DNA of 64,000 nt. Origin: Thermoplasmata archaeon. GTDB lineage: Archaea; Thermoplasmatota; Thermoplasmata; Lutacidiplasmatales; UBA184. The notes under the pieces were generated by a model. That model searched no databases. It worked only from the letters and a program-made list of their open reading frames with translations, and was not told the origin of the DNA. Position numbers and translations under genes: made by a program. The DNA lies in the NCBI GenBank assembly GCA_021796385.1, contig JAJYXQ010000043.1:128202-192201 (forward strand). The letters run 5' to 3'. Below, in pieces: positions 60,748 to 64,000 of this stretch; positions within the stretch are counted from its first letter, which is position 1; each line of letters begins with the position of its first letter.

Positions 60748-61157
60748 CTACCCCTGGAGAGGCTTCCCCGCCTGGTCCATTCCGCTCCACCCCCGTTGTA
60801 AAGACTCAACCTTCACTCCCAACGCCTCCAAGATACGCCGCTGCCCCTCGTTGGGCTCCGTGACCTGGTTCAACCGCACCTCGGTCCCCGCGATCACCTG
60901 CTCGTTCACCCCGATCGACCCCCATGACCTCGAAGGCCCTTCGTTTCAATGGCATCGATACGGACTACGCTTTCAGGAGGTTCCGGGACAGCGGCCGCGA
61001 GATAGTATTTACCATCCCGACCCTTTACAATCTCTCCATCTCGAACGGCGCAGGAGAGATTCCGTGCGGCCGTGGCTCTGGAAACACCGAGAAGATTCTC
61101 TACCATCCGAATTAACTCGGAAAATGCAAGCGCCTTAGACTCCAAAGGCAAACGTTT
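60748..61157 (-). pseudogene. Decayed HTH / transposase-like remnant
   Basis: One frame (61157-60906) gives a helix-turn-helix, FSELIRMVENLLGVSRATAA then DGEIVKGRDGKYYLAAA; the following frame (to a stop at 60748) reads VIAGTEVRLNQVTEPNEGQR then RILEALGVKV, which resembles the C-terminal end of some archaeal transposases. No ATG or GTG start is suitable for the first part and the two parts are in different frames. Identity uncertain. Confidence 0.3.
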
Positions 61158-61549
61158 CTAGAAGGCTGCAGTGGCCAGAGTATCGTGTTCTCCGCTCATG
61201 GTCCCATTTCGTCCGGCCACACTCTCACATCGGGAGCCAAGTGTCCTTGCACCATTTGCATTTCGAGCTCTCTTATGTCGATAAACACCTCAACTTGCTT
61301 ATGGGGTTTGTTACGCGGGTCTTCATTCTTTCGGATTATTGTCGGTCGTCCGCGGAATGAACTTGACCAACATTCCCTTCTTTCAGGAGGAAGGCCTTCC
61401 GAAACGTAGGGAACAGGCAGTGTAGGACGGGGACCCCCAAGTGACGGGATGAAACCTCGTCATTGGAAGTAACGTACAAGGTCCGACTCCAAGGAGGTAA
61501 AATTCGGAAGACTTGAAATACATCACTACATTACATTGATACAGAGACC
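61158..61549. other. Region without recognised gene
   Basis: About 390 bp of A/T-richer sequence between the remnant and the VapBC pair. Short frames on both strands look like fragments and match nothing I can name. A TTGAAATAC element (about 61514-61522) may serve vapB. Confidence 0.45.
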
Positions 61550-61792
61550 ATGAGTGCAAAGACCATCGCACTCGACATGGATGCCTACCTGAGCCTACGC
61601 CAGCACCGACGACCGGGAGAGACCTTCAGTGAGACGATCAAACGCCTGACCGGCCGAAAAAGATCTCTCTTAGATTTTGCGGGGATCTGGAAGGACATGC
61701 CGAAGGAGGATCTCGCCAAAGTCCAGTCCTTCCTTGCGGATGGTCGTCGACGGGATAGAATGCGCATGTCCCGAGTCCTTGAAGGGGCCTGA
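61550..61792 (+). CDS. vapB: VapB-type antitoxin (DUF217)
   Basis: An 80-residue antitoxin. The start MSAKTIALDMDAYLSLRQHR with RPGETFSETIKRLTGRKRSL is the DUF217 VapB pattern common in archaea; the remainder wraps the toxin (WKDMPKEDLAKVQSFLADGR). A GTG-started PIN toxin begins 5 nt downstream. The predicted transcript is nearly leaderless and the antitoxin probably represses it with the toxin. Confidence 0.88.
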   Translation: MSAKTIALDMDAYLSLRQHRRPGETFSETIKRLTGRKRSLLDFAGIWKDMPKEDLAKVQSFLADGRRRDRMRMSRVLEGA

Positions 61793-61797
61793 TCGCT

Positions 61798-62184
61798 GTG
61801 CGCTGCTTCGACACTTCCTTCCTCATCGATTTCGTCAGGGGTGAAGGGGCGGCCGTACGGAAGGTGAGGGAATTCACTGATGAGGGAGAAAGGATGGCCG
61901 CTCCCGCCGTTGCTGTTGCCGAACTTTTGGTGGGGGCCCACTATCGGGGGGGGCGAGAACTTTCAAGGACCCTGGAACTCCTGGAAATCCTCGAGGTTCT
62001 TCCCTTCGACTCCTCGGTGGCGGAAGAGGCAGGCCGGATGGGGGCGGAATCTTTGCGGAGGGGATCACCCCTTTTGGGAGTGGATCTCCTGATCGCGGCC
62101 AGCGCCCGTTTCCACCGAGGGATCCTGATCAGCCGCGACACCATCTTCTCCGGCGTTCCTGGCTTGGCTATCGAGAACTACTGA
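61798..62184 (+). CDS. vapC: VapC-type PIN-domain toxin ribonuclease
   Basis: A 128-residue PIN RNase starting at GTG. Metal-binding acids are in RCFDTSFLIDFVRG (Asp 5), VAVAELLVGAHY (Glu), LLGVDLLIAASA (Asp) and ILISRDTIF (Asp), all intact. VapC toxins cleave tRNA or rRNA when VapB is lost. Neighbouring decayed sequences suggest a mobile-gene spot. Confidence 0.92.
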   Translation: MRCFDTSFLIDFVRGEGAAVRKVREFTDEGERMAAPAVAVAELLVGAHYRGGRELSRTLELLEILEVLPFDSSVAEEAGRMGAESLRRGSPLLGVDLLIAASARFHRGILISRDTIFSGVPGLAIENY

Positions 62185-62430
62185 CCTCTTCCCGGCGTTT
62201 GCGGGCGGTCAATGCAAATTTAGCATGAAGGCACATCTACCCGCCCTTTGCGAATCTCGCACATGCGGGTTTGCAGTAACCGTCAACGGTGAAGGTGATG
62301 GCGCTTGATCGATGGCATAGCGGTACGACCCAGGGTTCGAAACTTGCGCCCAAGCACGGGTGTTCTCCGCTTCTCTAGTGTGTAACCTCACGGTTCGAAG
62401 AAGCTGTGTTGCACGGACCCGGAACCCATT

Positions 62431-63897
62431 TCAGGCGATGTTCACGCTGACGAGCTTGACCTCGGACATCGCTTCGATCGCCCGGTCCACGCCTTCCCGA
62501 CCGATGCCGCTCGCCCGTACGCCCCCAAAGGGGAGGGCATCCCAGCGTAGCGTGGTGGGGTCGTTGATGTGCACCCCACCGACCTGCAGGTCCCGCGCCA
62601 TGCGCAAGGCTCTCGCGAGGTCCTGGGTGTAGACGGCGGCCTGGAGCCCATATCGGGTCGAATTGGCCCGCTCGAGCGCCTCGGCCTCATCCGAGAACGT
62701 GAGGACGGGCACCACGGGGCCGAACGGCTCCTCCTGGACCACCCGGGCATCGTCCGGAACCTCCGTAAGGACCGTGGGCGCGAAAAAATTCGGACCGACC
62801 TCGACCCGGGTCCGGCTCCCGCCCGTGCGTACCTTGGCTCCCTTCTCTAGGGCATCGTTGACCATGGCGGCTACCCGCTCCACGGCGGCGGTCTCGATAA
62901 GAGGACCCACATCGGTGGTCTCCTCTGTCGGGTCCCCGACCCGGAGTCCCTGCACGCGGGCAACGAACTGGTCGAGGAACTCTGAGGCTACGGCGGCATG
63001 CACGAGGATGCGCTTGGTGGCCGTGCATACTTGACCCGAATATCCGAACGCGCCGCGTACGGCGGCTTCCACGGCGGAACCGAGAGGCGCGTCCTCGAAG
63101 ATGACCAAGGCGTCCATCCCCCCCATCTCGAGGAGGACCTTCTTCCCACCAGCCCCGGCCCGTTCGGCCACCTTGCGACCGGTCTCCACCGATCCGGTCA
63201 GGGTCACCATCCGAACGGCAGGATGCGAAGCGAGCGACATGCCGACCTCGGAGCCGCTCCCCAGGACCACGTTGAAGGCACCAGCGGGAAGACCGCTCTC
63301 GAGTGCGATGTCACCGAGGGCAAGACCGATCGCCGAACCTAGGCTCGCCGGTTTGGCGACGACCGTGTTCCCGGCGGCCAAGGCGGGGGCGACCTTGTGG
63401 GCGAGCAGGTTGAGCGGGAAATTGAACGGGGATATCGCCACGATGACCCCCAGCGGCTCCCGGACCGAAAAGAGCATCCGGTGCTCGTTGCCCGGGGGCA
63501 GTGGATACGCGTCCGCGGGATACGTCTCCCCGAGCGGCCTTCGGAGCGCTTCCGCTGCGAAGGTGAACACGGATGCAGCCCGTTCCACCTCGATCCGGGC
63601 ATCCCGAATGGGTTTTCCGACATCAACGGCGATGCGGCGGGACAGGGTATCCTTGGCCGAAAGCAACTTCTCGGAGATCGACAATAGGACCTTCGCCCGT
63701 TCGTGTGCGGGCGTCCCCCGCCACAGGGCCCCGGCGGTCCGAGCCCCCTTCACGGCGAGGTTTGCCTCGACGGGGCCTCCGCGGCTTATCTCCTGGTCGA
63801 CCACTCCTGTGAGCGGGCGGGCGATGGGCAAGGTCTTCCCCGTCTCCGATGGACGGTGAACACCATCGATCAGGTGCGGGAGGACCTCAGGAGGCAT
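62431..63897 (-). CDS. Aldehyde dehydrogenase (NAD(P)-dependent)
   Basis: Oxidises an aldehyde to an acid. The 488-residue protein has the full ALDH set: VIVAISPFNFPLNLLAHKVA, TLTGSVETGRKVAERAG, LLEMGGMDALVIFEDA with catalytic Glu, and GQVCTATKRILVHA with the nucleophilic Cys. The VCTATKR form is like non-phosphorylating glyceraldehyde-3-phosphate, lactaldehyde or glyceraldehyde dehydrogenases. In Thermoplasmata glyceraldehyde dehydrogenase serves the non-phosphorylating Entner-Doudoroff route; assignment here is only a possibility. A partial tRNA lies 26 bp upstream. Confidence 0.88.
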   Translation of the reverse strand: MPPEVLPHLIDGVHRPSETGKTLPIARPLTGVVDQEISRGGPVEANLAVKGARTAGALWRGTPAHERAKVLLSISEKLLSAKDTLSRRIAVDVGKPIRDARIEVERAASVFTFAAEALRRPLGETYPADAYPLPPGNEHRMLFSVREPLGVIVAISPFNFPLNLLAHKVAPALAAGNTVVAKPASLGSAIGLALGDIALESGLPAGAFNVVLGSGSEVGMSLASHPAVRMVTLTGSVETGRKVAERAGAGGKKVLLEMGGMDALVIFEDAPLGSAVEAAVRGAFGYSGQVCTATKRILVHAAVASEFLDQFVARVQGLRVGDPTEETTDVGPLIETAAVERVAAMVNDALEKGAKVRTGGSRTRVEVGPNFFAPTVLTEVPDDARVVQEEPFGPVVPVLTFSDEAEALERANSTRYGLQAAVYTQDLARALRMARDLQVGGVHINDPTTLRWDALPFGGVRASGIGREGVDRAIEAMSEVKLVSVNIA

Positions 63898-63922
63898 GGG
63901 AAGGGTTTCCGGATGGCGGATG

Positions 63923-64000
63923 CGGGCCCGCCGGGAGTTTCGGGTCCTTATCGCTCCTCATGGATGGGTTTCGAGCGACGGACCTTTCGAACCCGGGTTC
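63923..64000 (-). tRNA. tRNA 3' part with a T-loop intron, cut by window edge (isotype unknown)
   Basis: Only the T-arm and the 3' acceptor strand are in the window. T-stem CCGGG/CCCGG pairs perfectly; the spliced loop is TTCGAAT; acceptor strand CGGGCCC with discriminator G follows. Between the two arms 49 nt are inserted (63937-63985). The 5' acceptor, D-arm and anticodon lie beyond 64000, so the amino acid cannot be stated. CCA is not encoded. Confidence 0.75.
63937..63985 (-). other. T-loop intron of the edge tRNA (49 nt), position 59/60
   Basis: A strict bulge-helix-bulge: central helix TTCG/CGAA, 5' bulge AAA, 3' bulge ACT, then GGTCC/GGACC and TCGCTC/GAGCGA inside the intron. Cutting AA^A and AC^T gives TTCGAAT. 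Position and both bulges are identical to those of the T-loop intron of tRNA-Lys. Confidence 0.75.

Noticed and set aside
62280-62440. Possible further intron-containing tRNA (GGTTCGAA at 62334 and 62393, GGCGC/GCGCC ends)
   Set aside because: No T-stem, anticodon arm or D-arm could be paired in either orientation, and the required CGAA-NNN-stem 3' side of a T-loop intron is absent.
1-64000. CRISPR array, rRNA genes, complete insertion sequence, prophage
   Set aside because: No regularly spaced repeats, rRNA-like stretches, intact transposase or phage structural genes were seen.

Overview
The window is archaeal and most likely from the Thermoplasmata (Thermoplasmatota). The RNA polymerase large subunit is split into A' and A'', while the second-largest subunit is a single fused B. 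RpoH, RpoD, Alba, the DP1 subunit of DNA polymerase D, L30e and a NusA-like KH protein are present. DUF835 and KaiC-like signalling ATPases and secreted proteins with a GLPSGTxW motif are typical of this class. Many start codons lie about 25-30 bp from a TATA box, as expected for leaderless or short-leader transcripts. Base composition is GC-rich. A soil or subsurface Thermoplasmata lineage would fit, but genus and species cannot be read from this piece.

Layout. 1-2.1 kb: 5' part of dnaK and a decayed methyltransferase gene. 2.1-7.5 kb: housekeeping genes (malate dehydrogenase, two tiny coiled-coil proteins, ketopantoate reductase, phosphoglycerate kinase, CutA, PolD small subunit). 7.5-16.7 kb: a surface and transport region with a YVTN propeller protein, two near-identical-size DppC-type permeases, a 901-residue fusion of an extracellular kelch/PKD region to a DppB-type permease, a NUDIX hydrolase, a dead metallopeptidase and a DHFR-like reductase. 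17.1-21.9 kb: initiator tRNA-Met, a STAND-type ATPase with a nested DUF835 domain followed by a KaiC-like ATPase, and a LUD protein. 22-31.9 kb: the RNA polymerase operon (small protein, Lrp ligand-binding domain, UPF0147, tRNA-Lys, rpoH, rpoB, rpoA1, rpoA2, rpl30e, nusA-like). 32-39.2 kb: DoxX, DUF1697 and VOC genes, then a group linked elsewhere to oxygen or nitric-oxide biology (two polytopic NnrS-like proteins, DUF2249, a Bat-type HTH regulator, DUF488, hemerythrin, ferredoxin, CopD-like). 39.2-50 kb: a glycosyltransferase, a ribbon-helix-helix plus short tubulin-like gene pair, methionine aminopeptidase, a dead Sua5/TsaC gene, Ndk, peroxiredoxin, a MetF-like gene divergent from a split MetE pair, and membrane proteins. 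50.6-60 kb: porGDAB, alba, a DUF1614-RDD fusion, an aspartase-like gene, and the rpoD-S11-S4-S13 operon. 60-64 kb: a zinc ribbon, a remnant, a VapBC pair, an aldehyde dehydrogenase and a tRNA cut by the window edge.

Most notable observations: (1) a tRNA-Lys(UUU), embedded in the RNA polymerase operon, that reads as a normal tRNA only after removal of two non-canonical introns (D-loop and T-loop), both in good bulge-helix-bulge form; the truncated tRNA at the right edge carries a T-loop intron at exactly the same position. (2) The kelch/PKD-permease fusion. (3) A ribbon-helix-helix protein co-transcribed with a tubulin-superfamily protein that seems to lack the C-terminal domain, preceded by two copies of a TGTCGGACA palindrome. 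(4) A DUF835 domain nested between Walker A and Walker B of a STAND ATPase. Several decayed genes (methyltransferase, metallopeptidase, Sua5-like, HTH/transposase-like) sit in the gaps.
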